Positions 1 through 8,532 of a stretch of 64,000 bases of DNA are shown here, piece by piece. This DNA is from Pedobacter sp. D749. GTDB lineage: Bacteria > Bacteroidota > Bacteroidia > Sphingobacteriales > Sphingobacteriaceae. Under the pieces are notes generated by a model, which saw only the letters and a list, made by a program, of their open reading frames with translations, was not told where the DNA came from and made no database searches. Location of the stretch: positions 1,984,001 through 2,048,000 of the forward strand of contig NZ_CP079218.1 of NCBI RefSeq assembly GCF_019317285.1, read 5' to 3'. Each line of letters begins with the position of its first letter. Position 1 is the first letter of the stretch. The position numbers were made by a program, and so were the translations under genes.

Positions 1-251
1 GGATTAATAGATTTCTTCAAAGCACCCATTACTGATGTAGTAATTCCGGAAGAATGCCAATCCATCCCCATTACCGCACCTAAACTCTGAAACCAAAAGG
101 GACTGCTTAAACGGCGTATTACTTCTGCTTTACCATATTCCAGTAATATAGCTTCTGTTATTGCTAAACCAAGTGTAGCCATACGCTGAGCCAACCATGG
201 CGGCACATGGCCATAATGTAAGGGTAAATCTGCGCTTCCTGATCTTTTCAA
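1..251 (-). CDS. DUF763 family protein (5' part, cut by window edge)
   Basis: The reading frame starts at a TTG at 251 and runs off the left edge, giving 83 residues. The opening (KRSGSADLPLHYG), followed by PPWLAQRM, then SPFWFQSLG and DWHSSGITTSVMGALK, matches the N-terminus of the DUF763 family, whose function is not established. The family motif begins two residues after the chosen start, so little can be missing upstream; the frame stays open further upstream but gives a hydrophobic stretch unlike the family. A TANNTTTG-like box lies only about 7 bases before the TTG, so the message may be almost leaderless. Identification is from remembered family sequence. Confidence 0.8.
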   Translation of the reverse strand, partial: MKRSGSADLPLHYGHVPPWLAQRMATLGLAITEAILLEYGKAEVIRRLSSPFWFQSLGAVMGMDWHSSGITTSVMGALKKSIN

Positions 252-257
252 TGCTAA

Positions 258-265
258 CAAAATTA
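258..265 (-). promoter_or_regulatory. Putative -7 box of the DUF763 gene
   Basis: Reading the minus strand, TAATTTTG fits the Bacteroidota -7 consensus TANNTTTG and ends 7 bases before the TTG start. No convincing -33 TTG is visible. If used, transcription would begin at or next to the start codon. Confidence 0.4.
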
Positions 266-398
266 GTAAAATATATTTGATGAAACTAATTTTGCCATGG
301 AAAGAGCGGAAATAAACCAATTAAATGTATTACACTAATGAGATAGCTATTTGATGTAATGAAAGATCTTTTGAAATGCATTTGAAGACGCATAAGCT

Positions 399-849
399 TA
401 TATTTTCTTAAATGCCTTATATGGTTAAATTATTACCGTATAATTAGAACTATTATTTTTTTATAACCATATAAGACATATAAGGTTCATTTAAGGGCTT
501 AAGCATTAACTTATATTTTCTTAAATGCCTTATATGGTTAAATTGTTGCCGTATAATTAGAACTATTATTTTTTTATAACCATATAAGACATATAAGGTT
601 CATTTAAGGGCTTAAGCATTAACTTATATTTTCTTAAATGCCTTATATGGTTAAATTGTTGCCGTATAATTAGAACTATTATTTTTTTATAACCATATAA
701 GACATATAAGGTTCATTTAAGGGCTTAAGCATTAACTTATATTTTCTTAAATGCCTTATATGGTTAAATTGTTGCCGTATAATTAGAACTATTATTTTTT
801 TATAACCATATAAGACATATAAGGTTCATTTAAGGACTTAAGCATTAAC
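399..849. repeat. Tandem array, four copies of a 113 bp palindromic unit
   Basis: The same block recurs with a period of exactly 113 bases (the common segment starts at 401, 514, 627 and 740). Copies are nearly identical: copy 1 has two substitutions (ATTACC where the others have GTTGCC) and copy 4 has GGACTT instead of GGGCTT. Each unit contains 12-base perfect inverted arms, CTTATATGGTTA and TAACCATATAAG (416-427 and 464-475 in copy 1), with a 36-base loop, plus a second TAAGACATATAAGG step. It fills most of the 714-base gap between DUF763 and the phosphoesterase; no ORF was seen. A degenerate relative lies near 51.37 kb. Confidence 0.95.
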
Positions 850-865
850 AATTTACTATTGCTTT

Positions 866-893
866 AAGATTCCCAATCAAGTTGGAATGACGT
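866..893. repeat. Short dispersed hairpin, degenerate ATTCCC/GGAAT type
   Basis: ATTCCC at 869-874 is followed after ten bases by GGAATGACG. The same sequence in the opposite orientation occurs at 35599-35636 as a fuller hairpin, so this is a decayed copy of a dispersed element. It sits about 75 bases before the phosphoesterase start. Confidence 0.6.
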
Positions 894-965
894 AACGACA
901 AAAACGATTCAAGATATTTTTTGTTATTTTAAGAAACTATTTACCAGCGAAGGCTCATTTTATAC

Positions 966-2069
966 ATGCGACGACTCTTACAACGTTTACTCAGTGCCTG
1001 GATTATCCGCATGTCGAATCGATTTGGTTCAAGGCCTAACCGTAAACGTATCCATGAAGCTTTAAATAAACTTTACAAAAACATCAATACAGCACCAGGG
1101 AAACGGGGGCTTATTTTCGAAATTGCTGATACTGATAAATTTATCATTTTATCAGATCAGCATAAGGGTGCCCGTGATTATGCCGATGATTTCACTTTAG
1201 CAGAAAAGAATTACCTGAAAGCACTCGAATTTTATAATCAACAAGATTTCCATTATATCAATCTGGGCGATAGCGAGGAGCTTTGGGAGAATTTGCTGGA
1301 ATCTGTGATTAAACACAATCAGGCTACTTTCGAAGCAGAAAAAGCCTTTATTTCAAAAAACCATTTCACTAAGATATTTGGCAACCATGATTTATATTGG
1401 GATAATGATCCTTTAGCCGGGTTTAACCTCAATAGAATTTATGGAACTAAAATCCGCATTTACGAAGGGGCTATATTAAGGATGCAGGTGGGAGAAAGTA
1501 AACTTGATATTTTTTTGACTCATGGACATCAGGGCGATTTACAGAGTGACGGAAACTGGTTTAGCAAATGGTTTGTGAGTACCATTTGGGCACCACTACA
1601 GTCGTACCTTCAAATTAATCCCAATACGCCTGCCTACGATAATCAGCTTAAAACAGTGCATAATACATTGATGTACAACTGGATAATGACAAAAAAGAAC
1701 ATGGCTTTAATTACCGGACATACGCATCAGCCGGTTTTTGCATCTTTAACCCATCTGGAACGGATTTATGTGAAATTAAACAAAGCGAAAAAGGAAAAGA
1801 ATGCTGTTGATCTTGCTTTTTTAAACACAGAGCTTCATAAACGGATAAAAGAAGGGGATGAAGCACCAAGCTTCGGTAAATACAAACCAGGTTACTTTAA
1901 TAGCGGATGTTGCTGTTTTAGTGATGGCGATATAACGGGTATTGAAATTGAAAACGGCCTTATAAGATTAATAAAATGGTCATACCATAGAAATGCCATT
2001 CCTGAAAGAATTTTGCTCGAAGAAATGAAACTCAGCGAATTATCAGATTCAAACCTATTTAATGGGTAA
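966..2069 (+). CDS. Calcineurin-like metallophosphoesterase
   Basis: This 367-residue protein has the full metal-ligand series of the calcineurin-like phosphoesterase fold in order: D64-x-H66 (LSDQH), GDSEE at 101-105, GNHD at 139-142, GHQGD at 187-191 and GHTH at 251-254. Two-metal hydrolysis of a phosphoester is therefore expected, but the substrate cannot be read from sequence. There is no signal peptide; the N-terminus is Arg-rich, and a start at Met16 is also possible. The C-terminus overlaps the convergent histidine kinase gene by 15 bases. Confidence 0.85.
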   Translation: MRRLLQRLLSAWIIRMSNRFGSRPNRKRIHEALNKLYKNINTAPGKRGLIFEIADTDKFIILSDQHKGARDYADDFTLAEKNYLKALEFYNQQDFHYINLGDSEELWENLLESVIKHNQATFEAEKAFISKNHFTKIFGNHDLYWDNDPLAGFNLNRIYGTKIRIYEGAILRMQVGESKLDIFLTHGHQGDLQSDGNWFSKWFVSTIWAPLQSYLQINPNTPAYDNQLKTVHNTLMYNWIMTKKNMALITGHTHQPVFASLTHLERIYVKLNKAKKEKNAVDLAFLNTELHKRIKEGDEAPSFGKYKPGYFNSGCCCFSDGDITGIEIENGLIRLIKWSYHRNAIPERILLEEMKLSELSDSNLFNG

Positions 2070-3122
2070 GGTAACGTAAAAAGTTGTGCCCAGGTCTTTT
2101 CCATCGCTTTCTACCCATAACTTTCCTTTATGGATATCCACTAATGCATTTGCGGTAATCAGCCCTAATCCATAAGTGTTTTCCTGATTGGTGCTTACCG
2201 GACTCAACCGGGCGAATTTCATAAAAACTTTTTCCAGGTCTTCTTCAGTAAGGCCCACGCCATTGTCTTTTATCGCAATCGTTACCGCATTATCAGCTAT
2301 TTCATGGGTGATGTAAATCTCTTTTCCTACTGGTGAAAACTTGATGGCATTGTTAAGTAATTCACTAAAAATCGTTGCTAATTTATCAGGATCGGCAAAA
2401 ATTTCAACGGGTTCCTTAATATCAATTAAAACGGATTGATTTTTAAGCTTAAGGGATAAATTGAGTGCAAGCTTTACCTGTTCTAATATTGCTTTTAAAT
2501 CTACTTTATCTTTCTTAGGCTTAAATGAGTTACCTTCTTTCCGGGCAGCGCTTAAAATACCGTTCAAATTATCAATCATCCTTTTCGATTGTGCATTAAT
2601 CTTACCAGCAATTAATGCAGCTTTTTCATCAATACCCGGTATGCGTCCAAGCAATTCAGATTGAAGTGAAATGGTCGTCATCGGATTTTTAAGATCATGA
2701 ACAAGCACATGTAAACGATCATCGTAGGCTCTTAAAGCTTTTCTAACTGCAATTCTGGACTCCAGTTTTTCCATCACCATATCCGCTAAATTACTCAGCA
2801 TTTTTAGCTGCTGCGCTTCGGCTGTTTTAAATTTACTATCGGCAACGTAAATCAGGCCAAGAGGATAACCTTCCGGCGACATGAGGGGAGCAGAGGCAAA
2901 AAAAGTAAATGTATCATTTTTTAAAGGTAAGCCGATGGCTGATCCCATCTGAGCTTTCATAAAAATTTCCTCCTCTGTTCCGAAACCGATACCTGCATTC
3001 GGAACATCAAATATTTCAGCAGCCAATTGTGCGATCTGATCAAAAGCACTTTCTGCAGGTGTGCCAAAAATTTCGTAGTATTTTAATTTTTCTAAACGTA
3101 AGGTTTCGTCTGATGGAATCAT
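2055..3122 (-). CDS. GAF-domain sensor histidine kinase, soluble
   Basis: 355 residues. Residues ~1-125 form a GAF-like sensor region and have no membrane segment, so the enzyme should be cytoplasmic. The kinase core follows: H142 in the phosphoacceptor helix (VHDLKNPMTT), N257/N258 in the N box (ELLNNAIKFSP), DNGVG at 286-290 and GLGL at 318-321. No response regulator is adjacent, so it is an orphan kinase. The GAF part aligns by eye with that of the kinase at 38451-39665, but it lacks that protein's CAHTI segment, which suggests the sensor has diverged. The ligand is unknown. Confidence 0.85.
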   Translation of the reverse strand: MIPSDETLRLEKLKYYEIFGTPAESAFDQIAQLAAEIFDVPNAGIGFGTEEEIFMKAQMGSAIGLPLKNDTFTFFASAPLMSPEGYPLGLIYVADSKFKTAEAQQLKMLSNLADMVMEKLESRIAVRKALRAYDDRLHVLVHDLKNPMTTISLQSELLGRIPGIDEKAALIAGKINAQSKRMIDNLNGILSAARKEGNSFKPKKDKVDLKAILEQVKLALNLSLKLKNQSVLIDIKEPVEIFADPDKLATIFSELLNNAIKFSPVGKEIYITHEIADNAVTIAIKDNGVGLTEEDLEKVFMKFARLSPVSTNQENTYGLGLITANALVDIHKGKLWVESDGKDLGTTFYVTLPIK

Positions 3123-3272
3123 GTTATCTGCTTTAAAAGGGAGAATAATTAAAGGTAAAAATTATGCGCAAATACTGTAAATAATATAAACAATTAAGTC
3201 GTAACTTCCGTTATTATAAAGTTGGATGACATTAGGCGGAAAGCGTTAAAATTACAATAAACAGCAAAAATA

Positions 3273-4745
3273 ATGAGATTATACATAGAACGTAAACCTG
3301 TTAAGGTTAACCCAGATACTAAAAGAGTTATTGCACGTTTTTTTTTTAATGGAGAGGAGAGAGCATTAGAGGTAATCAGGAAGGTTTTAGAGTTTTCAGA
3401 TGAAAAAGTATTTTCGCTGATATCGCCCATATTACAGGAATATTCTAAAAGACACCGGAATATTACCAAAATCCTGACCCGGCACTGTAAAAAGCTAAAA
3501 AAACAATTTGCAGCATTAGGCACCGAATTTGAAGATATTGATGAATACACCAGATTGCTGATTGGTGCTTACTTTACGCACGAATATTCAATAGAATCGG
3601 CTGCTTTTTTTAATCCCAGCATTGTTGATGATCCTGATCAAACCGATTTAGTGGAAGGTGAAAAGAGAGTAATCATCAGCTTTAGGGCCGTAGGTGAGGG
3701 GCATATTTCTTCGATTGTTTTCAGGCGTGCATTAATTGATAAAAACAATAATATCCAGGTTTTGCCAGTTGGGAATTATGTTGATGAAGCCGAGGTAGTA
3801 AAAAATGCAATTTATGTTAAAAAACTATTCCTGAAAAAAGCAGCTTATGCGCAGATTGATCCTTCTGTATTAGAAGAAATTGAATCAAAACTGGATGACA
3901 AATTTGAATATACCAGTTTGAGCAATATCATCAAAGATTCTAAAAGCTTACACAAAGATAATCCTTCCCGTTTAATCGAATACGATAAAGTGCTTTGGTT
4001 ATCAGATACTTATCACACGATCACTTTCTCTAAAGATACCGACATATCTGATCGTGTAATTTTTCCTATTTCAGAATTTGAACGTAAAGGGATTGAAGAT
4101 GCACGTTTCGTGAAATTTATTAAAGACGATGGAAAAGTACTTTATTATGCCACATATACAGCATTTGACGGCTCTTTGATTATCCCTAAACTTGTTCAAA
4201 CTGAAGATTTTTATGAATTTAAGGTGATTCCACTTTATGGCGATGGCGCACAGAACAAAAACCTGGCCTTATTTCCAAGAAAAATTAAGGGAAAATACGT
4301 AATGATGAGCCGGATAGATGGCTGGAATAATTACCTGATGTTTTCGGATAAAGTTAATGTTTGGGAAAACCCAATCCTGTTAAAACAGCCCCGTTACGAT
4401 TGGGAGCTGGTACAGATCGGCAATTGTGGTTCTCCGATAGAAACAGAAAAAGGATGGATTGTAATTACGCATGGAGTGGGTCCAATGCGCAGGTACTGCA
4501 TTGGCGTAAGTTTATTGGATCTTGAAGACCCAAGTATAGAAATAGGTCATTTAAAAGAACCATTGATTATTCCCAATAATGATGAACGTGAAGGTTACGT
4601 GCCTAACGTGGTATATTCCTGCGGATCGATTATCAGCAACGGTGAACTGATTATTCCTTACGGATTGTCTGATTATAGTTCTTCTTTTGCAACGGTAAAT
4701 TTAGAGCTGCTGTTGAATAAATTGTTGGAGAATAATGATAAATAA
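3273..4745 (+). CDS. Glycoside hydrolase family 130 protein with long N-terminal extension
   Basis: 490 residues. The C-terminal two thirds carry GH130 (mannoside phosphorylase/mannosidase) signatures: GIEDARFVKF around 274-283 with the likely catalytic Asp near 276, GNCGSPIETEKGWIVITHGV, and EGYVPNVVYSCG near the end. GH130 enzymes act on beta-mannosides, usually by phosphorolysis. The first ~120 residues are helical and basic and are not part of the minimal fold; long forms like this are known in Bacteroidota. No signal peptide, so it is cytoplasmic. It is convergent with a GT4 fusion protein, a pairing I recall from related genomes. Exact substrate unresolved. Confidence 0.8.
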   Translation: MRLYIERKPVKVNPDTKRVIARFFFNGEERALEVIRKVLEFSDEKVFSLISPILQEYSKRHRNITKILTRHCKKLKKQFAALGTEFEDIDEYTRLLIGAYFTHEYSIESAAFFNPSIVDDPDQTDLVEGEKRVIISFRAVGEGHISSIVFRRALIDKNNNIQVLPVGNYVDEAEVVKNAIYVKKLFLKKAAYAQIDPSVLEEIESKLDDKFEYTSLSNIIKDSKSLHKDNPSRLIEYDKVLWLSDTYHTITFSKDTDISDRVIFPISEFERKGIEDARFVKFIKDDGKVLYYATYTAFDGSLIIPKLVQTEDFYEFKVIPLYGDGAQNKNLALFPRKIKGKYVMMSRIDGWNNYLMFSDKVNVWENPILLKQPRYDWELVQIGNCGSPIETEKGWIVITHGVGPMRRYCIGVSLLDLEDPSIEIGHLKEPLIIPNNDEREGYVPNVVYSCGSIISNGELIIPYGLSDYSSSFATVNLELLLNKLLENNDK

Positions 4746-4791
4746 TTAACGATATTTCTCATTACAACGAGGCAATGAATTTAATATCATT

Positions 4792-4824
4792 AAACCTCGC
4801 AGGTTTAAAAAACCTGCGAGGTTT
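4792..4824. terminator. Intrinsic terminator after the GH130 gene
   Basis: Perfect 15-base arms (AAACCTCGCAGGTTT at 4792-4806, its complement at 4810-4824) with a 3-base loop, 47 bases after the GH130 stop and ending in TTTT. Confidence 0.8.
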
Positions 4825-4847
4825 TGATAGCATAAGTTCCTTTCCAT

Positions 4848-5007
4848 GGTCTGTGAGTACACAGACCGAGGGTAGTGGTGAATCTAAAATCCTAAGAACC
4901 ACATACCAAATTTAAATAAACCTGATAGAACGGAAAGCCCGGAGCGATGAGTGAGGACTTGAAGAGATAGCAGGACTGCTGTAACAGAAGCGTACCGAAC
5001 CCTGATT
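4848..5007. repeat. Intergenic palindrome plus dispersed-element remnant
   Basis: The 383-base gap between the two carbohydrate genes holds no ORF. It contains a perfect palindrome GGTCTGTG-agta-CACAGACC (4848-4867) and then a segment (about 4921-5007) with AGCCCGGAGCGATGAG and GATAGCAGGACTGCTGTAAC. The last motif recurs in inverted, degenerate form near 35380 (AGTCCCGCTATCACTGCTG). From memory, elements of this kind are scattered widely through Bacteroidota intergenic DNA. No function is assigned. Confidence 0.5.
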
Positions 5008-5076
5008 TTCAAAATAATATTGACCACCTAAGTCATCTGAGACAATTTAAGGATGACCTGGCTTTTACTACAAAAA

Positions 5077-5104
5077 AAGGCTGGTTCGTTTCTGAACCAG
5101 CCTT
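5077..5104 (-). terminator. Intrinsic terminator of the GT4 fusion gene
   Basis: Minus-strand hairpin with perfect 11-base arms (AAGGCTGGTTC/GAACCAGCCTT) and a 6-base loop, followed by a run of seven T on the minus strand. It lies 25 bases past the stop. Confidence 0.85.
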
Positions 5105-5128
5105 AATATTTCCAGGACAAATTTATCT

Positions 5129-7399
5129 CTAGCTACATTTATCTGCCTCCACTAAGGGGGAAGACAAGGTTTCATATTCTGCTTCTGCTGCTTTAAGAAT
5201 AGCCAAATGTGAAATAAAATAGGCCAATGTACTTTCCGCACCTTGATTTCTATTGACACTGTTAAATTGTAAGCCATCTGCACAACCATGTGTTTCAAAA
5301 TCGTACAAAGGAATATGTAAGCTATTTTTTCCTAAAAACCACTCATAGCTGATATGCATTAAACTTAAATATTGATCATCTTTAGTCACCTCAAAGGTTT
5401 TAGCGTAGAGTAAAACCATTGCCATTGTTTCTATAGCCTGTTGATCGTAAATTGGATTTTTACCATGTTTTTTCATCCATCCGGCATTGCCGACAGGATT
5501 TAAATATCCATTTTCGAAAGAAAAACTATTTAAAAATTCAATACTTTCCATGGCAATTTTATACGATGCAGTATTCCCGGTAACTTCATAATGATGAAGC
5601 AATGCCAAAGGAAGTATTGCATTATCATAAGTAAGAATATCTTCAAACCAATGCCAATCGCCATCTTTATTGTCATTATATGATACCATTAATGAATTGG
5701 CCAGCAAATTGATTTCTTTTGTAATTAACTCATCACCAGGATGAGCACACAGGTAATAGGATAAACCAATAATGGTATTTGCTTTTCCACGGAGGTATTT
5801 TAATTCCCTGAAATGTGGAATAGAGTGCGAAAATAATTCTCTGCCGAATTCACGGTAAGAATTGTTGGGTGCACTGCAAACTAAGTAGCCCAATGACCAA
5901 ATGGTCCGGCCAAAAGAATCTTCAGAGCCTATTTCATCCAGATAATTGCGGTTAAAACTCAAGAAATTCCTGAAATTTCCATCATCCGTTTGCATATATT
6001 GAATGAAACTAAGATAAACGGGCATCAATTTTAAAGCTTTAGGATTTTTATCCTGCCCGATAGCCATTAACGCCATAATCAAAGCTCTGGCATTGTCGTC
6101 AATACAATAGCCTTCTTTCAAATTTGGAATACCAAAACGGGCATGCTGAATTATTCCTGTATCATCTGTTAACAGTGAAATATGGTTTAAATTGAGCACT
6201 GGCATACTTTCAATATCAATAATAGGAGGAGTAACTCTTTCTGGTTTTTTTCCTGCGGTCAAAGCCTGGGTTAAGACGTTAAGATAAACACTCCCAATTG
6301 CAGGCCAGCGCAGTTTCAATCCATATTCGTAAGCATTTTGCTTCAGTTTCTGATATTTATCTTGATCACTTAAAAGTTCGTTTACAATGGTTGCCAATTG
6401 TACATCATTCTTAAAATCAAATAATTTCCCTCTGTTATCGGCTAAAAGTTCCTGCGCATGCCAATATGGGGTAGAAACTACTGCCGCACCAGCGCCTACC
6501 GCATAAGATAAGGTACCGCTGGTAATTTGGGCTTCATTTAAATAAGGCGTAATATATAAATAACAGGCTGTTAAATATTGATGCAATTCTTCTTCAGATA
6601 CAAATTTATTGACGAAAGCAATATTGTTTTCAACTCCTAAATCTTTCGCCAATGCTTTTAAACTATCGCGATATTCTTCACCATTATGTTTTACCACGCC
6701 AGGATGGGTATTGCCCAAAATCACATATAAAACATCAGGATGTTGCGCTACAATGCTGGGTAAAGCTTTAATCACCGTTTCTAAACCTTTATTCCTGCTA
6801 ATTAAACCAAAAGTAAAAAGCACTTTTCGATTTTTAAAAAGTTCACTTTGTGCAATTTCATTATTTGGTATAGGTTCCAGATCTGGAACTCCATGCTCTA
6901 TTAATTTGATAGAAGCCTTAGGGATTTGATAAATACTGGTTAAAAATAAGACTGCTTTTTTGCTCATTACCACTATTTTAGACGATTTAACCGCAATCTC
7001 TTTAATAATGGTCTGCTGCATAAAATTAGGTTCTTTTAAAACCGTATGCAAAATGGTAATGAATGGTTTTTTTAATCTGTTAATTAAAGACAATAAAAAT
7101 ACACCGCTGTTGCCACCATATATACCAAATTCATGTTCAATGATACAGCTATCTACATCACTGTTATTGATAAAATCTGCAGCATCAATATAATCTTTTT
7201 GATTTTGTTGACGGATGACAAATTTTACTTCGTTTGGGTAATCGTGTTCATTAACATCATCCGATTCATTTAAGGCAACAACAAAACTTTTTTGCGGATT
7301 GTAAGCAGGATTTAAACTTAATGCGTTAACCAAATTCTGATTAAATGTTGCTAAACCACATTCGCGCGGAGGATAGGTTGAAATATAGGCGATTTTCAT
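5129..7399 (-). CDS. Two-domain protein: GT4 glycosyltransferase fused to a C-terminal glycosidase-like domain
   Basis: 756 residues. Residues ~1-380 form a GT-B, family 4 glycosyltransferase: it opens with the acceptor-side motif YPPRECGLATFNQNLV, has GLISRNKGLETVIKALP near 197, and has the nucleotide-sugar loop EAQITSGTLSYAVGAGAA near 287-303. From ~400 a second domain begins (GYCIDDNARALIMALMA near 430, then GNFRNFLSFNR, DSFGRTIWSLGY, HWFEDILTYDNAILP), which looks like an alpha/alpha-barrel glycosidase-type fold. No signal peptide. Convergence with GH130 suggests a shared mannoside-related pathway, which is inference. It could also be a pure transferase with a structural C-domain. Confidence 0.8.
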   Translation of the reverse strand: MKIAYISTYPPRECGLATFNQNLVNALSLNPAYNPQKSFVVALNESDDVNEHDYPNEVKFVIRQQNQKDYIDAADFINNSDVDSCIIEHEFGIYGGNSGVFLLSLINRLKKPFITILHTVLKEPNFMQQTIIKEIAVKSSKIVVMSKKAVLFLTSIYQIPKASIKLIEHGVPDLEPIPNNEIAQSELFKNRKVLFTFGLISRNKGLETVIKALPSIVAQHPDVLYVILGNTHPGVVKHNGEEYRDSLKALAKDLGVENNIAFVNKFVSEEELHQYLTACYLYITPYLNEAQITSGTLSYAVGAGAAVVSTPYWHAQELLADNRGKLFDFKNDVQLATIVNELLSDQDKYQKLKQNAYEYGLKLRWPAIGSVYLNVLTQALTAGKKPERVTPPIIDIESMPVLNLNHISLLTDDTGIIQHARFGIPNLKEGYCIDDNARALIMALMAIGQDKNPKALKLMPVYLSFIQYMQTDDGNFRNFLSFNRNYLDEIGSEDSFGRTIWSLGYLVCSAPNNSYREFGRELFSHSIPHFRELKYLRGKANTIIGLSYYLCAHPGDELITKEINLLANSLMVSYNDNKDGDWHWFEDILTYDNAILPLALLHHYEVTGNTASYKIAMESIEFLNSFSFENGYLNPVGNAGWMKKHGKNPIYDQQAIETMAMVLLYAKTFEVTKDDQYLSLMHISYEWFLGKNSLHIPLYDFETHGCADGLQFNSVNRNQGAESTLAYFISHLAILKAAEAEYETLSSPLVEADKCS

Positions 7400-7529
7400 A
7401 TGTATTTCAGATAGGGTTGATACTTAAATAACATTGCATTATCTAAATAGTTTGTGATTTCCTCAATTTACGCTTAATAAACCCAAAACAATCTGTTTTA
7501 GGAGCTTGTTAGTAAGTAAATATTAAGCT

Positions 7530-8300
7530 ATGAGATCAATATGGAAAGGTTCGATTGGGTTTGGTTTGGTAAATATCCCGATTAAGTTGTTTTCAGGAGT
7601 CCAGAATAGTAATCTTGATTTAGATATGCTCGATGAACGTGATCAGGCAAAGATTAAATTTCTAAGAGTGAATGAAAATACACATAAAGAGGTACCTTAT
7701 GAGAAAATAGTTAAAGGCTATTTTTTGAAAGACAGGTACGTTATTTTAGATAAGCACGATTTTGAAGAGGCTGCACCTGAAAAAACTAAAATTATTGAAC
7801 TGGAGAATTTTGTTGATATAAAGGATATTAATCCTATTTATTATGAAACTTCTTATTATACCGAGCCTGAAAAACAAGGCAAAAAAGCTTATGGACTATT
7901 ACTAAAGGCCTTAGAGAAATCGGGAAAAGCTGGTGTTGCCAGGTTCGTATTAAGGAACACAGAAAACCTTTGTGTAATCCATCCTATGGAACATGTAATT
8001 GTTATTACAAAAATCAGATTTGAACAGGAAATCAGGAGCCTTTCGGAAATTAATAAGGTTGATGATATTACCATCACCAAAAAAGAAATGGATGTAGGAC
8101 TGGCCTTGATTAAACAATACAGCTCAAAATTCGACCTCAGTACATTTAAAGATGATTACAGTAATGAATTATTGAAAATCATTAAAGCAAAAGCTAAAGG
8201 AAAACGAGCAACCGTTAAAAAGATGAAACCGCAAAAAGCTTCGAGCGATGATCTATATGATCAATTGATGCAGAGTTTGGGTACTAAGAAAGGAGCGTAG
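7530..8300 (+). CDS. ku: Ku protein, non-homologous end joining
   Basis: 256 residues, within the range of bacterial Ku proteins. It opens with the family start MRSIWKGSIGFGLVNIPIKL, followed by YEKIVKGY and later GKAGVARFVLRNTENLCVIHP, the core of the DNA-encircling beta barrel. Bacterial Ku binds double-strand break ends and recruits LigD. The last ~40 residues are Lys-rich (IKAKAKGKRATVKKMKPQ), a basic tail seen in several bacterial Ku proteins. No ligD lies in the window. It shares a 130-base divergent intergenic region with the GT4 fusion gene. Confidence 0.93.
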   Translation: MRSIWKGSIGFGLVNIPIKLFSGVQNSNLDLDMLDERDQAKIKFLRVNENTHKEVPYEKIVKGYFLKDRYVILDKHDFEEAAPEKTKIIELENFVDIKDINPIYYETSYYTEPEKQGKKAYGLLLKALEKSGKAGVARFVLRNTENLCVIHPMEHVIVITKIRFEQEIRSLSEINKVDDITITKKEMDVGLALIKQYSSKFDLSTFKDDYSNELLKIIKAKAKGKRATVKKMKPQKASSDDLYDQLMQSLGTKKGA

Positions 8301-8381
8301 GAGCTAAGCGTTTGGCGACAGGAGTAGTTTAATCGAATGATATAACAATATGTCATGTAATCAATTAATAATTTATTCTGT

Positions 8382-8437
8382 AGAATCTCTCCGTTCCGCT
8401 GCTCTTCAGTCGAGAGGACGACTTTTCTATTAGAATT
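8382..8437. repeat. Degenerate copy of a dispersed palindromic module
   Basis: The segment AGAATCTCTCCGTTCCGCTG, followed by TCGAGAGGACGAC and TTCTATTAGAA, is an inverted, decayed version of the module at 47998-48048 (TCTCGACC, GGAGAGATCT and the flanking ATAGAATGGTCGTC). It lies between ku and the esterase terminator. Confidence 0.5.
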
Positions 8438-8484
8438 TATAAATAGAAGTATTTATATAATCGCCTTACGCCAAACGCTGTACG

Positions 8485-8529
8485 AAAACTTTCCGGAGTG
8501 AAACCCTGATTTTCACTCCGGAAAGTTTT
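8485..8529. terminator. Bidirectional terminator between ku and the esterase gene
   Basis: Perfect 19-base arms (AAAACTTTCCGGAGTGAAA and its complement) with a 7-base loop; T-rich on both sides. It lies 4 bases from the esterase stop codon and 185 bases past ku. Confidence 0.9.
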
Positions 8530-8532
8530 TAT

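Noticed and set aside
399..849. Possible CRISPR array
   Set aside because: The 113-base unit repeats in full with no unique spacers, and no cas gene is present.
3194..3550. 118-codon minus-strand ORF
   Set aside because: It lies opposite the 5' part of the GH130 gene, which has strong family motifs in the other frame.
4848..5007. Candidate riboswitch or structured leader for the GT4 gene
   Set aside because: The segment lies downstream, not upstream, of both flanking genes and resembles dispersed intergenic elements.
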